Assembly: GCA_024742605.1 (NCBI GenBank)
Contig: JANSYC010000013.1
Location: 1-64,000, forward strand
DNA: 64,000 nucleotides
Source: Alphaproteobacteria bacterium
GTDB taxonomy: Bacteria > Pseudomonadota > Alphaproteobacteria > Thalassobaculales > Thalassobaculaceae
Reading direction: 5' to 3'
Part shown: piece after piece, positions 36,213-44,736 of the stretch
Layout of the letters: each line of letters starts with the position of its first letter
Position numbering within the stretch: the first letter of the stretch is position 1
Notes under the pieces: generated by a model
Seen by the model: only the letters and a program-made list of their open reading frames with translations
Told to the model about the DNA's origin: nothing
Database searches by the model: none
Position numbers and translations under genes: made by a program

Positions 36213-37473
36213 CGGGATCCTGATCCATCCGGCCCCGGGCGTCACATGGGTGGCGTTCCTGGAGGGCCGGCAGATCGTGGAGCTGTGGGCGGAACCATCG
36301 GACGCGCCCAGCCTGGTCGACGGCATCGCGCTTGCCCGTGTGGTCGGAAAACGGCCGGGACTGGACGCGATGATCGTCCGCCTTCCGGACGGCGAGGCCT
36401 TCGTAAAGGATGCGCCGAAGGTGGAAGAAGGCGCCGCCCTGATCGTTCAGGTCACCCGAGATGCGGTCGGGCCGAAACGGGCGATGGCGCGGGCGGCGGT
36501 CGAACTGGTCGAAGGACCGCTGGTGCTGACCCCGTCCCGTCCGGGGACAGGTCTTTCCGCGCGGATCACCGGCAAGGCCCGGCGGGCCGCGATCAGAACC
36601 GCCGTGCAGCAGGAGGTCCCGGACGATCTGGGCTGTCTGGTGCGCGGCGATGCCGGCGCCAGTGAACTCTCCGACATCGCCCAGACGGCGCGCGTCCTCG
36701 TCGCGCGATGGCGGGACCTGCTGAGGACAGCGCGAACCGCAGCGGCGCCTGCCTGGGTGGCCGCGCCACCCAGCATCCTGGACCGCGCCCAGCGTCATGC
36801 GGCGGGTGCGGCACTGACCTCCGACTCCGAGATGGAGCTGCTAACGGCGGCCGTCGACGCAGTGCTGGACCAGCATGTCGTGCTTCCCGGTCTGGGGGCG
36901 CTGACGATCGATGCGACCGAGGCTGCCGTTCTGATCGACGTCGATCTGCACGAGACGTTCGGCGGCAAAGGTCTGGTGGCGGCGAACAGCCGCATTCTGG
37001 AGGCCGTCGCCGCCCAGATCCGACTGCGCGGTCTGCGCGGCACGATCCTGGTCGATCTGCCGCGTATGACGAAACCGGGGGACCGAAAGGCAACCGAGGC
37101 GGCCTTTCTCGCGAAAGCCGCCTCGGATCCTGCACCGGTGGCGCTCCTGGGCTGGACGCCCGGCGGCATGCTGGAGATCACCCGTGAGAGCGCCCGTCGG
37201 CCGCTTCACGAAATTCTTTGGGCCGCGACCGACCCCACGCCTTCCGTCAGGTTCGCCGCGTGGCAGGCGCTCGCTGGGCTTGAAACGGCGGCACGCCGCG
37301 CGGGCGAGGTGCCGGCGCGTCCGGTGCTGGAAGTTTCCGAGGAGGTGGCGCGCTGGCTCGGAGGGCCGGGCGCCGAGCTGGTCGACGCCCTGCGCGCCCA
37401 ATTGGGGGCCTTGACGGTACGGGGCTCGCCCACATGTCCTCGCAACGACTATCGTATTGTGTCCGAGATCTGA
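36202..37473 (+). CDS. RNase E/G-like protein lacking S1 and zinc-link features
   Basis: 423 residues from ATG 36202, inside the end of maf; a frame from 36175 is longer but less natural. The catalytic region is recognisable: [18 protein letters not shown] and [12 protein letters not shown] hold the two Asp positions expected to bind Mg2+, followed by [20 protein letters not shown]. The N-terminal half is short and has no clear S1 RNA-binding domain, and only one Cys (SPTCPRND) remains near where RNase E/G has its CPxCxG zinc link. It probably processes RNA but is divergent. Confidence 0.8.
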   Translation: MPVDGILIHPAPGVTWVAFLEGRQIVELWAEPSDAPSLVDGIALARVVGKRPGLDAMIVRLPDGEAFVKDAPKVEEGAALIVQVTRDAVGPKRAMARAAVELVEGPLVLTPSRPGTGLSARITGKARRAAIRTAVQQEVPDDLGCLVRGDAGASELSDIAQTARVLVARWRDLLRTARTAAAPAWVAAPPSILDRAQRHAAGAALTSDSEMELLTAAVDAVLDQHVVLPGLGALTIDATEAAVLIDVDLHETFGGKGLVAANSRILEAVAAQIRLRGLRGTILVDLPRMTKPGDRKATEAAFLAKAASDPAPVALLGWTPGGMLEITRESARRPLHEILWAATDPTPSVRFAAWQALAGLETAARRAGEVPARPVLEVSEEVARWLGGPGAELVDALRAQLGALTVRGSPTCPRNDYRIVSEI

Positions 37474-37489
37474 GATAGACGGGGCTGAC

Positions 37490-37705
37490 ATGGCGGAAGT
37501 ACACGAAATCGGCAAGGCCCGGCGCGGCAAATGCCCGAACTGCGGCAAGCAGACGGAACCGGACTACCGACCGTTCTGCTCGGCCCGCTGCAAGACCATC
37601 GATCTCGGCAAATGGGTGACCGGCAGCTACCGGATTCCAACGGACGAGGTGCCGGAGGAGAGCGATATGGAGGCCCTGCTGCGCGACAGAGAAGACGAGC
37701 GATAG
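37490..37705 (+). CDS. yacG: DNA gyrase inhibitor YacG
   Basis: 71 residues from ATG 37490. The zinc ligands are in the classic arrangement CPNCGK and [14 protein letters not shown], followed by an acidic C-terminal tail. YacG is a small zinc protein that binds GyrB and inhibits gyrase. It ends the conserved murA-maf block and converges with the TPR/methyltransferase gene, 18 bp away. Confidence 0.94.
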   Translation: MAEVHEIGKARRGKCPNCGKQTEPDYRPFCSARCKTIDLGKWVTGSYRIPTDEVPEESDMEALLRDREDER

Positions 37706-37723
37706 GATAGGCCGGGAGAGGCG

Positions 37724-39688
37724 CTAGGCGGCCCGCACCCAGACCTGATACATGCCCAGAAACATGGAGGGATGCTCGGTCTCGACCGAATCCCAGGCCC
37801 GCAGATCCAGGCCGGCGGCATCCTCCGGCTTGCGGCGGCGGTATTCCACCAGCCAGGCCGGGTCCGGCAACTCGAAGCCGAGAAAGCGCAGGCCCAGCAG
37901 GTCCAGCGCCGTTTCAAGCCAGGGCAGGTCGACCGTGCTCTCCTGCTCGTGGAGCAGCGCGTCGCGCACCCCGCTGGTGGCGTAGAAATCCGCCGTCCGC
38001 AGCAGAGCGCGGCCCGGATGACCCTCCGGCAGGGCGAAGACCGCCCGCCGGATTCCGTCCACCCGCTCTTTCAGCGCCCCGTGGGACGGGACGGACGCCC
38101 GGATGTCGTCGAACGGCGCCCGTGCCCGTCGGCTGTAGAAGGCAAGCCGCATCAGGCCGTCGGGCCGGAGCAGCCCCTGAAGCTTCCGCCAGCCCGCGAC
38201 CGGGTCCGCCAGATGGTGCAGCACGCCGGAACTCTCTATCAGATCGAACCGATTGGGGATCCGGTCGAGCGCCAGGATATCCCCCTGATAAAAGGCGATG
38301 TTCCGAACACCGAGATCCTGCGCCATGCGTTTGCCATAGGACAGGGATCTGCGGGACAGATCGATCGCGGTGACGTCCGAGCCCTGGTAGCGCAGCGCCG
38401 TCTGGATGGCGTGGCGTCCGGTCCCGCATCCGGCGATCAGGATGCGCGGCGCGAGCGAGTCGACCGGCCCGATTGGAGAGGACGGCAGAACCCGGGACAG
38501 ATGCTCCTCCAGGCTGCGCGGCGGCCGGCGGTCAACCGAGAGCCAGCGCGGATACGGGCTCTCCTCGTATTGCGAGCGCACCCTGGCCGAGGTGTCGTCG
38601 GCGATCGGGGTCAGGTTGCGGATGTCCTCGGCCAGGGTCGCCTCGGTATGGGGGTGCAGGAACGACCGGCGCAGCAGCGTCACCCAGAGCGACTCGGGTT
38701 CGTCCTCCGGCACGGTTTCGGCATACGGCAGCTTGCTGGCCCGGGTTCGGAGCACCGCCGCCACCGGATCGGTCTCGAGCGGGCGGAACATGGCGCGGAC
38801 CAGCACTCGGGTCCGGTTCGGCTCCTTCTCCTCGGCGATCCGGTCGATACCGGCGTCCAGCTTGCCGAGATTAAGAGTATCGATCTCGCGCTCCGGCCAG
38901 ACCCATTCGGTGATCCGGGCCTGCAGGGCCAGCGCCGGCAGCCAGTCGTCATCGATCCGCAGCCGGTCGCCCGCAACCAGCGTCTTCAGCAACTCCCGCC
39001 GGGTGAAGACGATCGACGCCTCCAGGTCCGGGTCGACCGCCACCGCCCAGGACAAAGCGGCCACGATCAGCGGATCGGCGAGGAAGGTGCCGAGCGGCTG
39101 GAACCCGCGTCCGGGTTCGGTCGCTGCCGGATAGCCTTTGGCGGCCGCCGCCAGGGCCTTCTCCACCGCCGGAATCGTCCGCCACAATCGGATCGCCGCG
39201 CCGGCCAGGAGCTGCCTGTCCAGATCCGTCCGCTCGAACAGGCCGGACAGGGCCGAACGGGCGGCGGCATTCGGCTTCTGGAACGGGCAGCGGCGGAGCG
39301 ATGAGATCAGGGCATCCCGTTGCTCGAGGTTCTCGGGATCCAGGCGCCACGCATCGACCCGGTGCTCGATCGCGTCAACCGGCCTGCCTTGGACTTCCAG
39401 AGCGCTCGCCAGATTCGCGTGCGCCGCGACGTAGTCGGGTTTCAGCCGGATGGCGCGCCGGAAGCAGGGGATCGCGTCCGACACGTGTCCGGCGGCCTTC
39501 AGGGCGATGCCGAGATTGTTGTGCAGATCCGGCAGCTTCGGACGCTTGCGAATGACGTCCCGATAGATCTCCGCCGCCGCCAGATAGCGCCCGGCCCGGA
39601 AATGCGCGCCCGCCTGTTGCAGGGCACCCAGGGCGACGCCGATGCCGCCGGAGGTCGGAGGGATCGGCGCCCTCGGTTGCCTGGCCAT
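37724..39688 (-). CDS. TPR-repeat protein fused to a class I SAM-dependent methyltransferase
   Basis: 654 residues. Residues about 20-130 are TPRs (FRAGRYLAAAEIYRDVIRKR, LHNNLGIALKAAGHVSDAIP and YVAAHANLASALEVQGRPVD). A middle helical region of about 250 residues has no clear match. The methyltransferase domain begins PRILIAGCGTGRHAIQTALR (about residue 410), with VTAIDLSRRSL and SSGVLHHLADPVAGW. It is cytoplasmic with no signal peptide. It lies 8 bp after the TPR/oxygenase gene, so the two are likely one operon modifying a shared target. The substrate is unknown. Confidence 0.87.
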   Translation of the reverse strand: MARQPRAPIPPTSGGIGVALGALQQAGAHFRAGRYLAAAEIYRDVIRKRPKLPDLHNNLGIALKAAGHVSDAIPCFRRAIRLKPDYVAAHANLASALEVQGRPVDAIEHRVDAWRLDPENLEQRDALISSLRRCPFQKPNAAARSALSGLFERTDLDRQLLAGAAIRLWRTIPAVEKALAAAAKGYPAATEPGRGFQPLGTFLADPLIVAALSWAVAVDPDLEASIVFTRRELLKTLVAGDRLRIDDDWLPALALQARITEWVWPEREIDTLNLGKLDAGIDRIAEEKEPNRTRVLVRAMFRPLETDPVAAVLRTRASKLPYAETVPEDEPESLWVTLLRRSFLHPHTEATLAEDIRNLTPIADDTSARVRSQYEESPYPRWLSVDRRPPRSLEEHLSRVLPSSPIGPVDSLAPRILIAGCGTGRHAIQTALRYQGSDVTAIDLSRRSLSYGKRMAQDLGVRNIAFYQGDILALDRIPNRFDLIESSGVLHHLADPVAGWRKLQGLLRPDGLMRLAFYSRRARAPFDDIRASVPSHGALKERVDGIRRAVFALPEGHPGRALLRTADFYATSGVRDALLHEQESTVDLPWLETALDLLGLRFLGFELPDPAWLVEYRRRKPEDAAGLDLRAWDSVETEHPSMFLGMYQVWVRAA

Positions 39689-39696
39689 CGGGAGCG

Positions 39697-40920
39697 CTAC
39701 CGGGCGTGCAGGTCGAAGGCCACGCTGATGCGCTCACCGCCGCCGTCGAAGGGGATGGTTCGATGCCAGACATAGGAGGGGAACAGGACCAGCATGCCTT
39801 CCTCGGGTCGGGTGGCGCGCAGGGGCACGCCGTCATAGTCGGGAATACCGTAGCCCGGACGGTTGAACTCGATCCAGCCGGCCTGATCCCCGTCGTCTTC
39901 GAACACCGCCGGCGGCAGCGTCACATAGTACACGCCGCTCAGCCATCCGAGATTGTGAATATGCCCGGTCTGATGCCCTTGGGCGCCGAGGATGTTGGCC
40001 CAGCAGTCGATCGCGAACCCGGACGGACGCGCCGACAGGTGGGGATGGTCCGGGGTTTCGGCGATATGCGGAGCGAGATCCCGGGTGTAGGTCGCGACCG
40101 CCGCGTCCAGGGCCGTCTTAAAGGCCCGGATCGCCGGATCCTCGGATTTCAGAAGATCGGTGACGATGGCCCCACCGCGGATCGCCCGGCGGGTCGGGTC
40201 CCACTGCTCCATCAGGTTCGGATGGCCGCGAATCGCGGTCTCGAAGGCCCGGTTGAACGCCGGTATGTCGTCGAACCCGTCCGGCACCGGCAGACGCATC
40301 ACCCGGGTCAGCGCGCCCCATCCGATCAACCGCTCGGCCTCCTCCGTCCGTCCGCTTGCCGCGTGGGTGATGGTTTTGAAAGCCAGGGCGCGGATATGGC
40401 GCGGCTGCGCCGCCAGCGCTGTGTCGCAGGCCGCGTCCGCCGCCTCGACCCGGCGGAGTTTCAGCAGGGCGGCGATCAGGTTCATCCGGCAGGCCTGGTC
40501 CTTCGGCTGCGCCACCAGGGACCGCCCATAGGCCGGGACGGAGTCCGCCGGCCGCTCGGCCCGGGCCTGGTACAGATTTCCCAGCGCAAACCAGCCGCCG
40601 GCCGCACGCGGAGACAGGACCAGCGCCCGCCGCAGCGCGTTCAACGCAACCGGAATGTCGGTCTGCGGATCCTCAGCCAGGATCTGGGCCCTCAGATCCA
40701 AAGCGGCCGAATAATCGGGGGCCGTTGCGAGGGCCGTGTCCAGCAGGCCGAGCGCCGCCCCGCTCTCACCACTCCGATGCAGATGCCGGGCAAGCAATGC
40801 GTTCGCGACCGGATTGCCCGGCTGCGCGCGCAGAATCTCACCGCACAGCGCGGCACCCTGCTCGGTGCGGCCGGCATTGAAATGTCCCATGACGAGACGA
40901 AGGGCGTCCTCGATCCGCAT
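39697..40920 (-). CDS. TPR-repeat protein with C-terminal 2OG-Fe(II) oxygenase domain
   Basis: 407 residues from ATG 40920 (MRIEDALRLVMGHFNAGR); a frame from 40977 adds a weak leader. The N-terminal about 200 residues are TPR-like helices. The C-terminal about 200 residues match the putative 2OG-Fe(II) oxygenase family PF13759: GHQTGHIHNLGWLSGVYYVT holds the first iron His ligands, and LFPSYVWHRTIPF then RISVAFDL the distal His and 2OG-binding Arg. It would hydroxylate a protein or small molecule. It is encoded just before the TPR/methyltransferase gene. Confidence 0.87.
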   Translation of the reverse strand: MRIEDALRLVMGHFNAGRTEQGAALCGEILRAQPGNPVANALLARHLHRSGESGAALGLLDTALATAPDYSAALDLRAQILAEDPQTDIPVALNALRRALVLSPRAAGGWFALGNLYQARAERPADSVPAYGRSLVAQPKDQACRMNLIAALLKLRRVEAADAACDTALAAQPRHIRALAFKTITHAASGRTEEAERLIGWGALTRVMRLPVPDGFDDIPAFNRAFETAIRGHPNLMEQWDPTRRAIRGGAIVTDLLKSEDPAIRAFKTALDAAVATYTRDLAPHIAETPDHPHLSARPSGFAIDCWANILGAQGHQTGHIHNLGWLSGVYYVTLPPAVFEDDGDQAGWIEFNRPGYGIPDYDGVPLRATRPEEGMLVLFPSYVWHRTIPFDGGGERISVAFDLHAR

Positions 40921-41098
40921 GCCGCCGGACTTTAGGCATGCGCATGCGCTCGGGCAACGGCCCAGATGACCCGGCACGGGAGCCGGTGCGCGACCTGGGC
41001 AAAAATCGCTCGGATCGGGTCTGGACAGGCCCAGCCGGTCGCGCTATAGCACCAGCCGGATGAGGACGGGTCGGGCGACCGCTCCCGGACCTCCCGGT

Positions 41099-41174
41099 GC
41101 CCAGGTAGCTCAGTTGGTAGAGCAGTGGACTGAAAATCCGCGTGTCGGTGGTTCGAGTCCGCCCCTGGGCACCA
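41099..41174 (+). tRNA. tRNA-Phe (anticodon GAA)
   Basis: Acceptor GCCCAGG pairs with CCTGGGC. The D arm TAGCTCAGTTGGTAGAGCA, the anticodon loop CTGAAAA (anticodon GAA) in stem GTGGA/TCCGC, and the T arm GGTTCGAGTCC are complete, and CCA is encoded. Length is 76 nt. A short T-rich tract follows immediately and may help termination. Confidence 0.96.
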
Positions 41175-41224
41175 TTTTCTCTTTCAGACTGTGATTTCGG
41201 CTCCGGCACGGACCGCTAGCGTTC

Positions 41225-42721
41225 TCACGCCGCCGCCTGCTTGTGCCCGGTGGACGCTGCGGCACTCTCCCCGGCAAGCTTTCCGAACACGGATCCCGCC
41301 ATCAGGCCGCTGCCGCCGGGATAGTTCTCGTAGAACAGACCGCCGACCAGTTCCCCCGCCGCGTAGAGTCCGGGGATCGAACGGTCGCTGACATCCTGCA
41401 CCTCGCCCAGATCGTTGATCTTCAGGCCGCCGAAGGTGAAGGTCACCCCGGTCGTCGTGACGAAGGCCTCGTACGGTCCCTGGTCGATCGGCAGCGCCCA
41501 GTTGGTCTTGTTCGGCGACAGGCCCTCGGTCCGGACCCCGTCCAGGACGGAGGGGTTGAAGTCGCCCGGCCTGCAGGCGGCGTTGAAGGCCTCGACGGTC
41601 GCCGTCAACGTGGCCGGATCGATCTCCAGTTCGACCGCCAGTTCCGCGATCGTATTGGCGGTCACCTTGGTCACCTGTTTGATCCGGTATTCATCCCGCA
41701 ACAGGGGAATGGTCTTCTGGTCGAAGATCTGAACCGCGGTGCGCTGCCGCTGTTTCATGATCTCCCGGCCGAATCTGACGTAGGTCAGGTTCCGCAGGTC
41801 CTCGCCCTCGTCGACGAACCGCTTGCCGTCGAGATTGACCATGATGCTCCAGGGGTAGGAATGCTTCTGGAAATTGTCGAGCACCTCATAATCGCCATAG
41901 GGCGGCGCCGAGATGTCCCAGCCGACCGAATGGCAGCCGGACCAGTTGCCGTGCGGCCGGGCGCCGATCTCGATCGCCATGCGGATCCCCGCGCCCATGT
42001 TGTGCCGGGTGCCCCGGACCCGCGCCAGATCCCAGCCCGGGCCCAGATAGCGGGCGCGCATCTCGGGATTGCTCTCGAACCCGCCGCAGGCCAGCACCAC
42101 CGCATCGGCGGAGATCTCCTCGTAACCGTTCGGTCCACGCACCTCGACCCCGGTCACCCGGCGCTGCTTGTCCTGGATCAGGCGGGTGGCCGCAGTCTCG
42201 TAGCGGATCTCGCAGCCGATCTTGAGGGCGCGCGCCACCTCGGCCTCGACCAGCCCGGCCCCGCCGCCGACGGCTTCGATGTTCACGCCGCCGTAGAAGT
42301 GGTGCTTTCCCCCGACCTCAAAAGACTGCCGGCCGAACATCGGGATGAACCGGATGCCGTGCTTCCGCAACCACACCATTGCGGGCCGCGAGCCGTCGAT
42401 CAGCCGCCACGCCATGTCCTCCTCGGCCTGATGGTGGGTGACCTTCATCAGGGTCTGGTAGAACACGTCCCGATCATGCACCGGCAGGACGATCCGCGCC
42501 CGCTCCGCCTCGGACAGGTCGGTCAGGACGTCGGTCGCCGCATCCTCGATCCCGCTGTGGCAGAACCGGAATCCGCCGGCCGTGAAGGTGGAGTTGCCGC
42601 CGCGCTCATGCTCCGGGGCCGCTTCCAGGATCAGCACGCGGGCGCCGTTCTCCCGCGCCGCCAGGGCCGCGCAGAGGGCCGCATTGCCAGCCCCGACCAC
42701 CAGAACGTCATAGTCCGCCAT
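41225..42721 (-). CDS. FAD-dependent tricarballylate dehydrogenase-like flavoprotein (TcuA family)
   Basis: 498 residues from the ATG at 42721, which has GGAG seven bases upstream (the ATG at 42724 is closer than ideal). The N-terminal dinucleotide fold reads YDVLVVGAGNAALCAALAAR, then GGNSTFTAGGFRF. The C-terminal FAD region is GLYAAGELVGGLFYENYPGG, typical of fumarate reductase/succinate dehydrogenase-type flavoproteins and closest to TcuA, which oxidises tricarballylate to cis-aconitate. The usual partner TcuB, which reoxidises the flavin, is not encoded nearby, so the electron acceptor and true substrate are open. Confidence 0.83.
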   Translation of the reverse strand: MADYDVLVVGAGNAALCAALAARENGARVLILEAAPEHERGGNSTFTAGGFRFCHSGIEDAATDVLTDLSEAERARIVLPVHDRDVFYQTLMKVTHHQAEEDMAWRLIDGSRPAMVWLRKHGIRFIPMFGRQSFEVGGKHHFYGGVNIEAVGGGAGLVEAEVARALKIGCEIRYETAATRLIQDKQRRVTGVEVRGPNGYEEISADAVVLACGGFESNPEMRARYLGPGWDLARVRGTRHNMGAGIRMAIEIGARPHGNWSGCHSVGWDISAPPYGDYEVLDNFQKHSYPWSIMVNLDGKRFVDEGEDLRNLTYVRFGREIMKQRQRTAVQIFDQKTIPLLRDEYRIKQVTKVTANTIAELAVELEIDPATLTATVEAFNAACRPGDFNPSVLDGVRTEGLSPNKTNWALPIDQGPYEAFVTTTGVTFTFGGLKINDLGEVQDVSDRSIPGLYAAGELVGGLFYENYPGGSGLMAGSVFGKLAGESAAASTGHKQAAA

Positions 42722-42887
42722 CATCCGTCTCCACCCGTTCCGCCGGCCATCCTGTCTTCGGCAGCCGATCTCATCTCCCGGCGATACTGAACCAGGAGCC
42801 GGGGTGGTGGCAATTCGGCGCACCGGTGGACCCGGCGGACCTGCGCTCTACCTAAAACCTGCAGATAAAACCTGTTTGAGGCCCCAT

Positions 42888-43457
42888 ATGCACATCGCCG
42901 CACGTATTCTGCTCGCTCTGGCAGTACTGCTGTTCCCCGCCGCGGCGGCCGACGCCTCGGAGGAGGCGGCTTGGGAAGCTCTGCGTCAGCCCGGGGCAAT
43001 CGCGATCATGCGTCATGCGGTGGCACCGGGCACCGGCGACCCGTCAAACTTCACGCTCGGCGACTGCAGCACCCAACGCAATCTGGATGCGCGCGGACGG
43101 GATCAGGCCCGGATGATCGGCCAAGCGTTCCGGGAGCGCGGAATCGACATCGACCGGGTGCTGACCAGCCAATGGTGCCGCTGCCGCGAGACCGCCGAAC
43201 TGTTGGATCTGGCACCGGTGGAGGATCTCCCGGCGCTGAACTCCTTCTTCCAGGACCGCTCGACCCGGGACCGACAAACCGCCGAGGTGAAGGCCGTTCT
43301 GGAAGACTTGCCCGAGGGCGAACGGGCGATGCTGGTCACCCATCAGGTCAATATCTCCGCATTGACCGGACGGCCGACCGCGTCGGGGCAGGTCCTGGTG
43401 CTGAAGCGGCTCCCCGGCGGATCGGTCGAGGTTCTGGGCGACATCCTGATCCGCTAG
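42888..43457 (+). CDS. Exported histidine phosphatase family protein
   Basis: 189 residues from ATG 42888. A signal peptide (ILLALAVLLFPAAAADA) is likely cleaved before SEEA, placing it in the periplasm. The phosphatase motif is unusual, AIMRHAVAPGTG instead of RHG, a variant common in periplasmic members of the superfamily. Later TSQWCRCRETAELL and MLVTHQVNISALTG (second catalytic His) are present. It diverges from the TcuA-like gene. Substrate unknown. Confidence 0.87.
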   Translation: MHIAARILLALAVLLFPAAAADASEEAAWEALRQPGAIAIMRHAVAPGTGDPSNFTLGDCSTQRNLDARGRDQARMIGQAFRERGIDIDRVLTSQWCRCRETAELLDLAPVEDLPALNSFFQDRSTRDRQTAEVKAVLEDLPEGERAMLVTHQVNISALTGRPTASGQVLVLKRLPGGSVEVLGDILIR

Positions 43458-43623
43458 AGCATCCGGTCCGGAAACGGTCGACCCGCTTCCGCGACGGAAT
43501 GACGGAACTCCCACGTTTCACTGTGGACCGGAGCGCTAACAGCATTACATTAATTCATGTCAGCCGTATGGGGATATCTCACCCAATCCCGGGTTGGATC
43601 GCTCCCAAGCCGAAGTCATTGAG

Positions 43624-44736
43624 ATGAACCTGTTCCGCCAGCTTGTCATTGTGGTTGTGATCGGAGGCACTGCGGGGGCCGCATGGCTTGGCCTCGGGCC
43701 GATGTTCAGTGCGGCCGAGACCGCCACCACCAACGGTAAGCGCGACCGCGCGGCCGCCGTCGTGGTGCGGCAGGTGACCGAGGGCGTTGAACGGATACGG
43801 GTCGAGGCCGTGGGCAATGCGCGCGCCACCCTCTCTGCCACCCTGTTTCCGGCAACTGCCGGCGAGGTTCAGGCAATCAACTTCACCTCCGACCAGCCGG
43901 TGACCCGTGGTGACGTCCTGGTCGAACTGGATCGGGAGACCGAGCAGCTTGCGGTCGAACTTGCGCAGGTGCGGGTTGCGGACGCAGAACGGATCTTCCG
44001 GCGCCTGCAAAGCCTGATCAAGACCGGGGCGACGGCGCAGTCCTCGCTGGATGACGCCCGAACCAATCTGGAAGCCTCCCGGATCGAACAGAAGCGGTCC
44101 GAGGTGGCCCTGGCGGACCGGTTCGTGGTGGCGCCGTTCTCGGGCCGCATCGGGTTGACCGAACTGGATGTGGGTGACCGGATCGATCCGGAAACCGAAA
44201 TCGCGACGCTGGATGACCGGTCCACCCTGCTGGTGCGGTTCGACGTTCCGGAGGTGCTGCTGGGCCGCGTTGCGATCGGCGACCCAGTCGCGGTCACCCC
44301 CTGGGCCAGCAACGGGGACGCGACCACCGGCCGGGTCTCCGACGTGGGCAGCCGGGTCTCCGAGCAGACCCGAACCTTCACGGTCCGTGCCGCCATACCG
44401 AACCCGACGGACTCGCTTCGACCGGGGATGAGCTTTCGGGTGGTATTGGATGTGGAAGGCGGCCGCTTTCCGAAAGTGCCGGAGATCGCCATCCAATGGG
44501 GCGGCGAAGGCTCCTTCGTCTGGGCGATCCGGGACGGCATCGCAAAGCGGGTCCCGGTGCTGATCGTTCAGCGCCAGGAAGCCCAGGTTCTGGTCGACGG
44601 TGAGATCGCGCCGGGCACGGCGGTTGTGATCGAGGGCCTGCATCGCATGCGGCCCGGCAGCAAGGTCGAGATTCTCGCCGAGAGCGAAGATCAATCGCAG
44701 CCGATTCCGGCCCGGCTGGACGGCACCGGCTCATGA
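43624..44736 (+). CDS. RND efflux periplasmic adaptor (membrane fusion protein)
   Basis: 370 residues from ATG 43624. An uncleaved N-terminal anchor (LVIVVVIGGTAGAAWLGLG) precedes the HlyD-type biotinyl-lipoyl halves, split by a helical hairpin (LIKTGATAQSSLDDARTNLE), then the beta-barrel DRFVVAPFSGRIGLTELDVG. It links the inner-membrane pump to an outer-membrane channel. Its stop overlaps the pump start (ATGA). No TolC-like gene is present here, so an unlinked channel is probably used. Substrate unknown. Confidence 0.92.
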   Translation: MNLFRQLVIVVVIGGTAGAAWLGLGPMFSAAETATTNGKRDRAAAVVVRQVTEGVERIRVEAVGNARATLSATLFPATAGEVQAINFTSDQPVTRGDVLVELDRETEQLAVELAQVRVADAERIFRRLQSLIKTGATAQSSLDDARTNLEASRIEQKRSEVALADRFVVAPFSGRIGLTELDVGDRIDPETEIATLDDRSTLLVRFDVPEVLLGRVAIGDPVAVTPWASNGDATTGRVSDVGSRVSEQTRTFTVRAAIPNPTDSLRPGMSFRVVLDVEGGRFPKVPEIAIQWGGEGSFVWAIRDGIAKRVPVLIVQRQEAQVLVDGEIAPGTAVVIEGLHRMRPGSKVEILAESEDQSQPIPARLDGTGS

